Of a DNA stretch of 20,790 nt, positions 1-8,563 are shown piece by piece (position 1 is the stretch's first letter; each line of letters starts with the position of its first letter). Under the pieces are notes generated by a model. The model saw nothing but the letters and a program-made list of their open reading frames with translations, was not told the DNA's origin and searched no databases. Origin of the DNA: Pseudomonadota bacterium (GTDB taxonomy: Bacteria > Pseudomonadota > Alphaproteobacteria > Rhodospirillales > Magnetospirillaceae). The position numbers and the translations under genes were made by a program. Where the stretch lies: assembly GCA_023426365.1 (NCBI GenBank), contig JAFAAW010000037.1, positions 1-20,790 on the forward strand. Direction: 5' to 3'.

Positions 1-1
1 C

Positions 2-127
2 TTCAATAAGCTCAAGCACTTCAGGCGGATCGCGACGCGCTTCGATAAATCGGCCAGGAACTTCCTCGCCGCCGTCATGCTCGCCTCAACCCGCCTGTGG
101 ATGCGGACTTATGAGTCCAGAACCTAG
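2..127 (+). mobile_element. IS5-family transposase, C-terminal end (partial)
   Basis: An open frame enters from the left edge and ends in TAG, giving about 41 residues. It begins FNKLKHFRRIATRFDK and continues through ARNFLAAV and TRLWMR to a stop. Asn-Lys-Leu-Lys/Gln-x-Phe-Arg-Arg-Ile-Ala-Thr-Arg followed by a helix with Asn-Phe-Leu-Ala is the usual C-terminus of IS5-family (IS427-type) DDE transposases, which catalyse cut-and-paste movement. The catalytic residues lie outside the window, so intactness cannot be judged. The stop codon sits inside an inverted repeat (119-167) that may belong to the element end. Family recognition is from memory of the motif. Confidence 0.75.
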
Positions 128-167
128 ACCATCGAGCGCCACATATGACGCACGATGGTCTGGTTCT
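119..167. repeat. Inverted repeat at the end of the IS remnant
   Basis: The left arm at 119-134 (AGAACCTAGACCATCG) and right arm at 153-167 (CGATGGTCTGGTTCT) are complementary except for one bulged T at 125. The spacer is about 18 nt. The arms span the transposase stop codon. No T-run follows on either strand, so it is a poor intrinsic terminator. A subterminal or terminal inverted repeat of the insertion sequence, or a hairpin protecting the transposase mRNA end, is more likely. The exact right boundary of the element cannot be fixed without its other end. Confidence 0.6.
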
Positions 168-186
168 ATGTTTGGCACTCGCCGCT

Positions 187-777
187 CTATTGCACCCAGC
201 GGCCCAGATAGGTGCGGATCAGCCCTTCCATCTGGGTGTCGATGTCGCGGATCATGCTTTCGGTGATCTCGTACAGCACGCGGTCGCGCTCATTGAGCGA
301 GGCCCCCTCGCTCAGCGTCTTGGTGCGGGTGGCGCGCGCCACCACGTCGGCGATCGGCATGTGGCGTTCGTCCAGGATCTGGATGGCCACGTCCAGGCTG
401 CCGTCGAAGCGTTCGGCCTGCTGCTCCTTGAACATGCCGGTGAAGCCCTTGTCGGTCTTGAGCGGGACCTCGACCACGCGGGCGTCCTTGATCACCACGC
501 GGGCATAGCCGGTGCGCCCCACCGGACGCAGGCGGTCCTGCGCCCAGCGCACGGTGGCGTTCTCGGGGCTGACCGGCATCAGGTGTTCGATGTTGGGCCG
601 CTTGGCCGGCGAAACGTATTCCGGCACGATTTCCAACTGGCCGACGTCCAGCATGAACGGGCGCTTGTCGGCAAAGCTGATTTCGGGCAGCCGCTGGACC
701 GGGGGCTTTGTTTCACACGCGCCAAGAGCCAGGGCGCAGGCCAGCGCCATCACCACGCGCGAGGGACGGAGGAGCAT
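187..777 (-). CDS. Putative outer-membrane lipoprotein, unknown function
   Basis: This 196-residue protein has a classic lipoprotein signal: Arg residues at 4 and 7, a hydrophobic stretch at 8-18, and a lipobox Leu-Gly-Ala-Cys with Cys21. Glu at the +2 position predicts export to the outer membrane by the Lol pathway. The mature part (about 175 residues) is soluble, with mixed charge and no motif I recognise, so no function is assigned. The ATG at 777 is preceded by GGGAAG at a suitable distance; Met10 is a less likely alternative. It lies 70 bp downstream of hslO and has its own candidate promoter in that gap, so it need not belong to the arg operon. Codon use matches its neighbours. Confidence 0.8.
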   Translation of the reverse strand: MLLRPSRVVMALACALALGACETKPPVQRLPEISFADKRPFMLDVGQLEIVPEYVSPAKRPNIEHLMPVSPENATVRWAQDRLRPVGRTGYARVVIKDARVVEVPLKTDKGFTGMFKEQQAERFDGSLDVAIQILDERHMPIADVVARATRTKTLSEGASLNERDRVLYEITESMIRDIDTQMEGLIRTYLGRWVQ

Positions 778-813
778 CGCAGGCTTCCCATTCTCTAGTG
801 GAAATTGGCGGCC

Positions 814-841
814 ATTGTGGCATCTGACGCCCGGCCGTCAA
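814..841 (-). promoter_or_regulatory. Candidate sigma-70 promoter for the lipoprotein gene
   Basis: Reading the minus strand, TTGACG (841-836) is followed after 16 bp by CACAAT (819-814), matching the -35 at 5/6 and the -10 at 4/6. Transcription would begin near 807, about 30 nt before the ATG at 777. A TGACG/CGTCA dyad overlaps the -35. This is prediction by eye only. Confidence 0.4.
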
Positions 842-847
842 GCCATG

Positions 848-1780
848 TCAGCCTTTTGACTCACGCGCCTCGCGCGAGGTGGGCGGCATATAGACCCGTT
901 CCAACGCCTCGTCGTCGAAGCCATAGACCGTTTGGCAAAACTCGCAGGTGATGGCGACCTTGCCGCTTTCATCCTTGAGTGCGGCGATCTCGGCGCGCGG
1001 GATCGAGCGCAGGGCGCTGGCGATCTTGGCCTCCGAGCAGCGGCACCGGGCGCGCAGGGCCTTGCCCTCCCACACCTGCAAGCCCTCGGCGTGGAACAGC
1101 CGGTAGGGCACCTGCTCGGGCGGCAGCGCGGGATCGAGCAGCTCGTCGCTGGTCAGGCTGGCCAGCAGGATGGTGGCGGTGCGCCACGCCTCGGCCGATT
1201 CGTCCACGGTCAGGATGGGCGCGCCGGGCTGGCTGCCCGGCATACGCTGGATCATCAGCGCGGCCGCCGCCGGCGACGGCTGGTCGGTCGAGGCCAGCAC
1301 CACTTCGGTGTCCAACTGTTCGGACTGGGCGAAATACTGCTTGGCGCATTCCGACAAGGTGGCGCCCGTCAACTCCACGATGCCCTGGTAGCGGTCGGTC
1401 CGCGGCCCCTGGTCCACGGTGAAGGCCAGATAGCCGCTGCCCAGCAGGTCGGGCACCGAATGGCCGCCCACCTTGGCCAGCGCGTCGGCATCGAAGCGGG
1501 CATAGCCGCGCAGGTCGCCCGCGCTGGTGACGTCGGCCACCACCAGGCTGATGGCGCCGTTGCCCTGGGCCTGAAGCGTGAAGACGCCGTCGTATTTGAG
1601 CGAGCCGGCCAGCACCGCCGCCAGCGCCAGGGTTTCCGACAGCAGGCGGCCGACCGCCGGCGGATAGGCATGGCCCGCCAGGATCCGCTCGATCGCCGGG
1701 CCAAGCCGCACGACACGGCCGCGCACCGCGCCGCCGGCCACCTGGAAGGGAAGGATGATGTCGCTCAGGGTATCGCTCAC
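848..1780 (-). CDS. hslO: Hsp33 redox-regulated holdase chaperone
   Basis: Hsp33 is a cytosolic chaperone that is reduced and zinc-bound at rest. Oxidation of its cysteines and unfolding of a linker switch it on, protecting proteins during bleach-type and heat stress. The C-terminal zinc centre is visible as Cys-Arg-Cys (about 246-248) and Cys-Glu-Phe-Cys (about 279-282). The upstream Tyr-Phe-x-Gln-Ser-Glu-Gln motif is also typical of the family. I chose the GTG at 1780, giving 310 residues and starting (V)SDTLSDIILPFQ. It overlaps the argF stop as GTGA, and family members begin near here. An in-frame ATG at 1840 lies within argF and would add 20 atypical residues. It is the third gene of argD-argF-hslO and is probably translated by coupling, since no good ribosome site is seen. 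Confidence 0.93.
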   Translation of the reverse strand: MSDTLSDIILPFQVAGGAVRGRVVRLGPAIERILAGHAYPPAVGRLLSETLALAAVLAGSLKYDGVFTLQAQGNGAISLVVADVTSAGDLRGYARFDADALAKVGGHSVPDLLGSGYLAFTVDQGPRTDRYQGIVELTGATLSECAKQYFAQSEQLDTEVVLASTDQPSPAAAALMIQRMPGSQPGAPILTVDESAEAWRTATILLASLTSDELLDPALPPEQVPYRLFHAEGLQVWEGKALRARCRCSEAKIASALRSIPRAEIAALKDESGKVAITCEFCQTVYGFDDEALERVYMPPTSREARESKG

Positions 1781-2708
1781 AACAAGCACCACGTAAGGAT
1801 GCCCTTTTGCACATGCAAGCGGTTTTCCGCTTCGTCCCACACCACCGATTGCGGGCCGTCCATCACCGAATCGCTGACTTCCTCGTTCCGGTGGGCCGGC
1901 AGGCAGTGCATGAACAGCGCCGACGGATCGGCCAGCGCCATCAGGGCGTCGTTGACCTGATAGGGCGACAGCAATTCGTGGCGGTTGGTGTCCTGGCAGC
2001 CCATGGACACCCAGGTGTCGGTGACCACCAGATGGGCGCCGCTCACCGCCGCGCGGGAGTCGCTGCCGATGACGACCTTGGCGCCCTGCTCGCGCGCCCA
2101 GGCCACCACGCCCTCATCGGGGGTCAGCTCGGCCGGGCAGGCCAGGCGGATTTCGCAGCCGAAATGGGCGGCGGCCTGGATCCAGCTCGCGGCCACGTTG
2201 TTGCCGTCGCCGACCCATGCCACGACCTTGCCCTCCAGCGGGCCGCGATGCTCCTCGAAGGTCATGATGTCGGCCATGACCTGGCACGGATGGGTGCGGT
2301 CGGTCAGGCCGTTGATCACCGGCACGCTGGCATAGGCCGACAGCTCCAGCAGCTTGTTGGGGTCGTCGGTGCGGATCATGATGGCGTCCACATAGCGCGA
2401 CAGCACGCGGGCGGTGTCGGCGATGGTCTCGCCGCGGCCCAGCTGGGTGTCGCCGCGCGACAGCACGATGGCGTCGCCGCCAAGCTGCTTCATGCCGGTC
2501 TCGAACGACACGCGGGTGCGGGTGGACGGCTTCTCGAAAATCATGGCCAGCATGCGGCCCGACAGCGGCTTGTCCTTGCCGAAGGGCTGGTCGCCGCGCT
2601 TGTAGGCGGCGCCCAGGTCGAGGATGCGGCGCAGGGTCTCGGTATCGAAACGGTCGAGATCCAGGAAGTGCCGGGTTTGTCCCGCCCGGGTGCGGCCTGG
2701 ATTGACGG

Positions 2709-2712
<4 letters not shown>
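1777..2712 (-). CDS. argF: Ornithine carbamoyltransferase
   Basis: It joins carbamoyl phosphate and ornithine to make citrulline in arginine biosynthesis (cytosolic trimer). The length is 311 residues, normal for anabolic enzymes. The carbamoyl-phosphate loop Ser-Thr-Arg-Thr-Arg is at 63-67, His-Pro-Cys-Gln at 141-144, the ornithine-loop Ser-Met-Gly at 236-238, and the catalytic His-Cys-Leu-Pro at 269-272. The ATG at 2712 overlaps the argD stop as ATGA, and the protein starts MTVNPGRTRAGQ. The open frame runs further upstream, but that part is an out-of-frame reading of argD. The stop overlaps the hslO GTG by 4 nt, so the three genes form a coupled operon. Ser-Met-Gly and the arg-gene context argue for ornithine rather than aspartate or putrescine transcarbamylase. 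Confidence 0.96.
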
Positions 2713-3881
<1,169 letters not shown>

Positions 3882-3885
3882 TGAT

Positions 3886-3895
3886 CCACCTCCCC
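3886..3895 (-). promoter_or_regulatory. Strong ribosome-binding site deciding the GTG start of argD
   Basis: On the minus strand GGGGAGGTGG ends 4 nt before the GTG at 3881, and its GGAGG core is spaced 7 nt from the start. This near-perfect anti-16S match supports the GTG over the in-frame ATG five codons downstream. Confidence 0.7.
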
Positions 3896-3965
3896 AACCG
3901 CAACGCCGGGAGCCCTCGTCCCCGACGGACGATCAGGACCAGCGTGCTTGAAAAGGAAAGGCGGG

Positions 3966-3994
3966 ACTATCCGCGCATCGGGGACCAAAGTCAA
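3966..3994 (-). promoter_or_regulatory. Candidate sigma-70 promoter of argD-argF-hslO
   Basis: On the minus strand TTGACT (3994-3989; 5/6) is followed by a 17-bp spacer and GATAGT (3971-3966; 4/6). The predicted start near 3959 gives a leader of about 78 nt, containing a small CGTCC/GGACG hairpin just upstream of the ribosome site. No arginine-repressor box was recognised. Confidence 0.5.
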
Positions 3995-4017
3995 CCTTCG
4001 CGCGGAAAATTCGCTCC

Positions 4018-4035
4018 CGGGCCTGCTCAGGCCCG
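4018..4035 (-). terminator. GC-rich hairpin at the permease stop codon, weak terminator
   Basis: CGGGCCT (4018-4024) and AGGCCCG (4029-4035) form a perfect 7-bp stem with a 4-nt loop that includes the stop codon of the minus-strand permease. Downstream on the minus strand the sequence is GGAGCGAATTTTCC, so the T-run is not immediate and termination efficiency is doubtful. It separates the permease from the argD promoter about 24 bp further on. Confidence 0.35.
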
Positions 4036-4839
4036 AAGCTTGTACCCCGTCGCCAGCATCCGCCAGGTGACCAGCAGCAGCACCGCGTCGGCCAGCGCGA
4101 CCAGCCCAAGCCCCAGCCAGACCGGGCCGTCCGCATGGCCGATGAAGCCGTAGCGGAAGCCGTCGATCATGTAGAAGAACGGGTTGGCCAGCGCGACCGC
4201 ATGAAAGCCCTCGGGCAGGCGGTCAATGGAATAGAAGGTGCCGGACAGGAACGACAGCGGCGTGACGATGAAATTGGTCACCGCCGCCATGTGGTCGAAC
4301 TTGTCGGCCCAGATGCCGCCGATCATGCCCAGAAGCGACAGCATCAGCGACCCCGCCACCGCGTGGAACAGGATGAACAGGGGCGCATGGACGTGGATGC
4401 GCACGAACAGCGCCATGGCCGCGGTGACCGCGACACCCACCACCAACCCGCGCGCCACGCCGCCCAGCGCCACCGCCAGCGTCTGCTCGACCGGCGACAG
4501 GGGCGGCATCAGCATATCGACGATGTTGCCCTGCACCTTGGCGATGATGATGGAGGACGACGTGTTGGCAAAGGCGTTCTGCACCATGGCCATCATCACC
4601 AGGCCGGGCACCAGGAACTCGACGAAGGGCACGCCGCCCACCTCGGCCGCCACCCGCCCAAGCGCCAGGGCGAACACCGCCAGGAACAGCAGCGTGGTGA
4701 CCACGGGCGCCAGCACGGTCTGGAAATACACCTTGAGGAAACGGCGGATTTCCTTGGACAGCAGCGTCCAGAACCCCAGCCAGTTGACCGCGCCGTAGGT
4801 GCGGGGCTGGGGCGGCAGGGGCTGGCTGAGCTGGGGCAT
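4027..4839 (-). CDS. ABC-2 type transporter permease (YadH/NodJ-like)
   Basis: This is an inner-membrane permease subunit of an exporter-type ABC transporter. With the ATG at 4839 it has 270 residues: an N-terminal cytoplasmic stretch with amphipathic KEIRRFLKVY, then about six membrane spans. The signature near the C-terminus, Asn-Pro-Phe-Phe-Tyr-Met-Ile-Asp-Gly-Phe-Arg-Tyr-Gly, and the preceding Thr-Pro-Leu-Ser-Phe-Leu-Ser-Gly-Thr-Phe-Tyr-Ser are typical of the YadH/NodJ class. A longer start (ATG 4887) would overlap divergent recX and adds 16 poorly hydrophobic residues, so I prefer 4839. Such permeases are normally encoded beside an ATP-binding subunit, but none is present; recX is divergent only 35 bp away. 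The substrate is unknown; drug, polysaccharide or lipid export are all possible. Confidence 0.88.
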   Translation of the reverse strand: MPQLSQPLPPQPRTYGAVNWLGFWTLLSKEIRRFLKVYFQTVLAPVVTTLLFLAVFALALGRVAAEVGGVPFVEFLVPGLVMMAMVQNAFANTSSSIIIAKVQGNIVDMLMPPLSPVEQTLAVALGGVARGLVVGVAVTAAMALFVRIHVHAPLFILFHAVAGSLMLSLLGMIGGIWADKFDHMAAVTNFIVTPLSFLSGTFYSIDRLPEGFHAVALANPFFYMIDGFRYGFIGHADGPVWLGLGLVALADAVLLLVTWRMLATGYKLRA

Positions 4840-4874
4840 GGCGTACTCGTCTGCTTCGGGGTAGTGTCGGGGCC

Positions 4875-5429
4875 ATGGCGAAGGCACCCAGCAAAATCAC
4901 CCCATCCTATCTGGAAAACGCCGCGTTGCATTACCTGGAACGCTTCGCTTCGTCCAGCGCCAACCTCAAGCGCGTGCTGATGCGCAAAGTGGACCGCAGC
5001 CTGGCCTATTGGAGCGAGCATGGCCCCACCGGCCGGCGCGAGGACCATGCCGCCCAGGTGGACGCGGTGATCGAGAAGCTGGCCCGCCTGGGCTATCTGA
5101 ACGACGCCGCCTATGCGGAAAGCAAGGTGCGCGCCTTGCATCGCCAGGGCAAGGGCAGCCGCACCATCCGCGCCACCCTGGCGGCCAAGGGGGTGGGCGG
5201 CGAACTGGCCGCCGCCGCCCTGGACCTGCTCGCCGAGGACGTCGCCGAACCGGACCTGGCCGCCGCCATCCGGCTGGCGAAGAAGCGCCGCCTGGGGCCG
5301 TTCCGCCGCGAGGGGCGCGAGGACATGCGGCAGAAGGATCTGGCCGCCCTGGCCCGCGCCGGCTTCGACTTCGACACCTGCCGCCGCGTCATCGAGGCGG
5401 ACAGCGCCGAGGCGCTGGAGGAAATCTAG
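4875..5429 (+). CDS. recX: RecX-family regulator of RecA
   Basis: RecX binds within the RecA filament groove and restrains recombination and SOS activity. This 184-residue protein is basic and helical. It has the three-helix repeat layout of RecX: Leu-x-Arg-Phe-Ala-Ser-Ser near 22-28, a Leu-Gly-Tyr-Leu-Asn-Asp-Ala-Ala-Tyr-Ala-Glu motif near 74-84, and a Gly-x-Gly-Ser-Arg-Thr-Ile-Arg-x-Leu stretch. The Leu-Gly-(Tyr/Phe)-Leu-Asp/Asn-Asp-x-x-(Tyr/Phe)-Ala motif is the best family marker. It often follows recA elsewhere; here it stands alone, divergent from a permease gene. The ATG at 4875 has only a weak upstream GGGG. Its stop overlaps the mscS-type gene's stop, both using CTAG at 5426-5429. 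Confidence 0.87.
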   Translation: MAKAPSKITPSYLENAALHYLERFASSSANLKRVLMRKVDRSLAYWSEHGPTGRREDHAAQVDAVIEKLARLGYLNDAAYAESKVRALHRQGKGSRTIRATLAAKGVGGELAAAALDLLAEDVAEPDLAAAIRLAKKRRLGPFRREGREDMRQKDLAALARAGFDFDTCRRVIEADSAEALEEI

Positions 5430-7624
5430 TTCGCCACCTTGGGCAGGGCGGTGATCTCCTCCTGCATGGCGACGCGAAGGGGCGCGGCCTTGCCCGCCTT
5501 GTCCTCGCCGAACCAGACGGTGGTCTGCGGGAACGGCATCTCGATACCCAGCTCGTCGAAGCGCTTTTTCAGGCGGCGGTTGAACTCGCGCGTCACCATC
5601 CACTGCTTGCCCGGCACGGTCTTGAAACGGGCCTTGATGACGATGGCGGAAGCGTCGAAGCGGTCCAGACCCCAGACATCCAACGGCTCCACGATGTGCT
5701 GGCCCAGTTCGGAATCGGACTGCATTTCCTCGCCCAGGCCACGCAGCACCGCCGTCACCTCGTCGGGGTCCTCGCGATAGGCGACCCCCACCTCGAACAC
5801 GGCAAAGCCGAAATCCTTGCTCATGTTGACGATGGTGCTGACCGAACTGAACGGAACGGTATGCAGGGCGCCCGCCCCGTCGCGCAGGCGGATGGTGCGG
5901 ATGCTCATGGCCTCGACCGTGCCCGAGACGCCGTTCACCTTGACCGAATCGCCCACCGCCATGGTGTCCTCGAACAACATGAAGGCGCCGGTGATCACGT
6001 CCTTGACCAGGGTCTGCGAGCCGAAGCCGATGGCGACGCCGACCACGCCGGCACCGGCCAGCAGCGGCGCGATGTTGACGCCCAGCTCCGACAGCACGAT
6101 CAGCGACACCATCACCACCAGCACGATGAACAGCGCGTTGCGGATCAGCGGCAGCAGCGTGCGGATGCGGGCCGAACGCGCCAGCGCCTTGCCGTCATTG
6201 TCGGTGGCGCCCAGATAGCGTTCGATGGCGCCCGAAACCAGTTCCCACACCACCAGCGCGCCCAGCAGGACGGCGGCGATGCTGACCAGCGACGACACCA
6301 CCCGGCGCCCGCCGCTGGACGACAGCAGCGCCAGGGTATCCAGCCCCCAGGCCTGGGCCAGCGCCAGAACGGTGAGCAGCGCCACCGCGCCGCGCAGCAC
6401 CACGTGCAGCACCGGCAGGTAGCGGTTGGCCCGCGCCTCCAGCAGCGGGAAGGCGTGGCGGACGTCCTGGCCGATGGCGAAGCCGCGTTCGATCAGGCGG
6501 CCGAGCGCCGTGGACAACATGGCCGCCACCAGCAGGATCAGCACCGACAGCACGCTGGCGCGCAGCATGAATTCGAAGCCGCCCTTGACCTTGAGCGCCC
6601 ATACCGCATAGCCGGCGACCACGTAGAGCACGGCCAGGATGTGCCAGATTTCCGACAGCCGGGCGCGCACGCCCTGGAACCGCCCGTGGCCGTCGCCGCC
6701 GCGCAGGGCGCGCGCCACCGCCTGGCGGTTCTGCAGGATGAAGATCACCAGCATGGTGGCCATGGCCAGCCCCAGCGCCTTGAACGACACCACCGCCGCC
6801 CCGCGCGGCAGGCCCAGCAGGCGGGCCGCCTCGATGGCCAGGCCGCCGAACACGCCCAGGCCGGCCAGACGGCGCGACCAGATGATCAGGTATTCCGCCG
6901 TCTCGTCATCCACCGGCAGCAGGCGCAGGCCGGGCGTGCGCGGCGCCGCCAGCAATCGGGCCAGCACCATCAGCAGCCGCACCGACACATAGGCCGTCAC
7001 CACCATGATGCCCGCCACCCGCACGTTGCCGCCCAGCCCCAGCGCGGTCAGCACCGCATAGGAGGCCGCCGCCGCCCCGGCGACGGGCACGGTGCGGATC
7101 AGCGCGCGGGCCAGCCCCAGCGGCAGGCGCATCAGCATGGACGGCGCCGGATCGCGCGGCACGGTCAGCCGTTCCGCGCGCCGCAGCAGCCACGCCAGCA
7201 GCATATCGGCCACCACGCCGGCGGCCAGCAGCGCGCCGATACGCCACGCGATGCCGCCCCAGCGGCCGCGCAACGCCGGGTCCGTCATCTGCTGGCCGAC
7301 CCAGGCCATCAGCTTGGGCGTATCGCCGAGGGCGGCAACCGCGTCCATGGCGTCGTCACCGATGGCTTCCAGCCGTTCGGTGACCGTGCCCAGCAGGCTG
7401 GCATCGGCCTGTTTCTGCACCTGGCGCTGCGCGGCGATCAGGCTTTTGAGCTGCTGCACCATGCGCTGGCGGTCGCCGTCGTTTTCCAGCGTGTCCACCA
7501 GCTTCTGCAATTCCTCGGCCTTGACCGCGCCGGTCTGGGCGGCACGGTCCTGGGCCAAGGCGGGGAAGGCGAAGGTCAGCGCCAGCAGCAGGGCGGCGCA
7601 TGTCTGGATCAGCATGCGTGTCAT
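5426..7624 (-). CDS. Large MscS-family mechanosensitive channel (YbiO-like)
   Basis: This is a stretch-activated inner-membrane channel that releases solutes during hypo-osmotic shock. I place the ATG at 7624 (732 residues), followed by a signal peptide (Ala-Leu-Ala cleavage region near 24). A periplasmic coiled-coil segment of about 80 residues comes next, then about 11 predicted membrane spans. The C-terminal MscS pore has the Gly/Ala-rich helix LLAGAGVVGVAIGFGSQTLV and Gly-Ala-Phe-Met-Leu-Phe-Glu-Asp. The beta domain carries Val-Gly-Asp-x-Val and Gly-Thr-Val-Glu. Length and layout fit E. coli YbiO (MscM class) better than small MscS or giant MscK. The open frame extends further upstream as an antisense reading of the arsC-like gene. 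No strong ribosome site is seen. It converges on recX with shared stop bases. Confidence 0.9.
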   Translation of the reverse strand: MTRMLIQTCAALLLALTFAFPALAQDRAAQTGAVKAEELQKLVDTLENDGDRQRMVQQLKSLIAAQRQVQKQADASLLGTVTERLEAIGDDAMDAVAALGDTPKLMAWVGQQMTDPALRGRWGGIAWRIGALLAAGVVADMLLAWLLRRAERLTVPRDPAPSMLMRLPLGLARALIRTVPVAGAAAASYAVLTALGLGGNVRVAGIMVVTAYVSVRLLMVLARLLAAPRTPGLRLLPVDDETAEYLIIWSRRLAGLGVFGGLAIEAARLLGLPRGAAVVSFKALGLAMATMLVIFILQNRQAVARALRGGDGHGRFQGVRARLSEIWHILAVLYVVAGYAVWALKVKGGFEFMLRASVLSVLILLVAAMLSTALGRLIERGFAIGQDVRHAFPLLEARANRYLPVLHVVLRGAVALLTVLALAQAWGLDTLALLSSSGGRRVVSSLVSIAAVLLGALVVWELVSGAIERYLGATDNDGKALARSARIRTLLPLIRNALFIVLVVMVSLIVLSELGVNIAPLLAGAGVVGVAIGFGSQTLVKDVITGAFMLFEDTMAVGDSVKVNGVSGTVEAMSIRTIRLRDGAGALHTVPFSSVSTIVNMSKDFGFAVFEVGVAYREDPDEVTAVLRGLGEEMQSDSELGQHIVEPLDVWGLDRFDASAIVIKARFKTVPGKQWMVTREFNRRLKKRFDELGIEMPFPQTTVWFGEDKAGKAAPLRVAMQEEITALPKVAN

Positions 7625-7673
7625 GGGGCTTCGATCTGTCTGCAATCGGTTGCGGCCAGGATGGACGGGAACT

Positions 7674-7702
7674 TTGACGAAACTGGGGCGGGCGCCTACC
7701 TT
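7674..7702 (+). promoter_or_regulatory. Candidate sigma-70 promoter for the arsC-like gene
   Basis: TTGACG (7674-7679; 5/6) is followed after exactly 17 bp by TACCTT (7697-7702; 3/6). The predicted start near 7709 leaves a leader of about 30 nt ending in an AAGGGG ribosome site. It lies in the 114-bp gap between two divergent genes. Confidence 0.4.
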
Positions 7703-7738
7703 GCACGGCAAGCTGAGCCACATCCCAAGGGGCATCTC

Positions 7739-8083
7739 ATGGCCGAAATCACCATCTACCACAACCCCCGTTGCAGCAAGTCGCGCGAGACCCTGAAGCT
7801 GATCGAGGATCGCGGCATCGCGGCCACGGTGGTGGAATACCTGAAGACCCCGCCCAGCGCCGAGGAGCTGGCCCGCATCCTGGCCGCGCTGGGCAAAAGC
7901 CCGGCCGAGATCGTGCGCAGGAAGGAAGCGGCCGAGGCCGGCATCGACCCGGCCGCCCTGTCCGACGCTGACCTGATCCGCGCCATGGTCGCCCATCCGG
8001 CCATCATCGAGCGCCCTATCGTGGTGGCGGGCGACAAGGCGGCGCTGGGCCGCCCGCCGGAAGCGGTGCTGGAAATCCTGTAG
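7739..8083 (+). CDS. ArsC/YfgD-family arsenate reductase-like protein
   Basis: This is a 114-residue thioredoxin-fold protein of the ArsC family (glutaredoxin-dependent class). The reactive cysteine is Cys12 in Tyr-His-Asn-Pro-Arg-Cys-Ser-Lys-Ser-Arg. Three arginines sit where the family places its oxyanion triad: Arg60, Arg92 (Glu-Arg-Pro-Ile-Val-Val) and Arg105 (Gly-Arg-Pro-Pro-Glu). The Arg-Cys-Ser-Lys-Ser-Arg-Glu-Thr-Leu start and Gly-Arg-Pro-Pro-Glu-x-Val-Leu-Glu-Ile-Leu end resemble E. coli YfgD more than plasmid ArsC (Ala-Cys-Gly-Thr-Ser-Arg). Arsenate reduction is therefore plausible but not assured. No arsR, arsB or acr3 is nearby, which favours a chromosomal housekeeping paralogue. 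The ATG at 7739 follows AAGGGG at 8 nt. Confidence 0.9.
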   Translation: MAEITIYHNPRCSKSRETLKLIEDRGIAATVVEYLKTPPSAEELARILAALGKSPAEIVRRKEAAEAGIDPAALSDADLIRAMVAHPAIIERPIVVAGDKAALGRPPEAVLEIL

Positions 8084-8265
8084 GCACGAGCGGTTTTTCC
8101 CACCCACCCCTTTTCGCGAGCGCGCCCCATAGCCACCTCCTCCGGTAAAGGGTGCCTATCCCGGATGCATGCTTGCGTCCAAAGGGTATGGCAGCGCAGC
8201 CTTTTGCAGGTCCCCACCGGACTCGGGGCCCACGAAACCTGGGCAAGACGAGCGGAGTGTCGCGA
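8084..8265. other. Intergenic leader, no recognised element
   Basis: This 182-bp gap precedes the small coiled-coil gene. It contains two AAAGGGT words (8147-8153 and 8199-8205) and pyrimidine-rich stretches, but no convincing promoter, terminator or RNA gene. The promoter of the next gene presumably lies here. Confidence 0.3.
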
Positions 8266-8553
8266 ATGGGCAGGGAAGCCTATCAAGTCACCATGGACCA
8301 GAAGCTGCGCGACCTGTCGCTGCAAATCGACAGCGTCCGCAGCCGCCTGATGGACAGCCCCCATGACGGCCTGCGCCAGGAATTGGCGGAGCAGTTGAGC
8401 TGGCTCGAGCACCGGCGCGACGTGGTGCGCGAAAAATTGGATGCCCTGTCGGACGAGCCCGACGGCACCTGGGAAGATCTGAAGGCCGAGGTGGAAGACG
8501 CCTGGGACGCCCTGGTTCAGGATTTCGAGGAGCGGCTCGCGACGCTCGCGTAA
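8266..8553 (+). CDS. Small coiled-coil hypothetical protein
   Basis: The protein has 95 residues, is acidic and almost wholly helical, with heptad-like Leu/Ile spacing (Leu-Arg-Asp-Leu-Ser-Leu-Gln-Ile-Asp-Ser-Val) and the tail Trp-Glu-Asp-Leu-Lys-Ala-Glu-Val-Glu-Asp-Ala-Trp. I recognise no family. There is no signal peptide or membrane span, so it is probably cytosolic. The ATG at 8266 has GGAG 8 nt upstream; a second ATG at 8293 would give 86 residues without a better site. Codon bias is that of a real gene, with strong third-position GC. It converges on the larger coiled-coil gene, whose stop is only 10 bp beyond. A structural or scaffold role is possible but not shown. Confidence 0.75.
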   Translation: MGREAYQVTMDQKLRDLSLQIDSVRSRLMDSPHDGLRQELAEQLSWLEHRRDVVREKLDALSDEPDGTWEDLKAEVEDAWDALVQDFEERLATLA

Positions 8554-8563
8554 CCGCCCCCCC

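Noticed and set aside
1781..1840. Upstream ATG for hslO
   Set aside because: It would add 20 residues wholly inside argF with no ribosome site. The GTGA overlap gives the family-typical N-terminus.
5009..8083. Plus-strand open frame of about 1000 codons across recX and opposite the mscS-type gene
   Set aside because: It is rich in His/Gln/Arg/Gly with no family resemblance and reads antisense to a clear channel gene. It is an artefact of high GC third positions; only its last 114 codons (the arsC-like gene) are real.
7739..8083. Part of an arsenic-resistance operon
   Set aside because: No arsR, arsB, acr3 or arsH is nearby, and the active-site surroundings look like the YfgD housekeeping branch.
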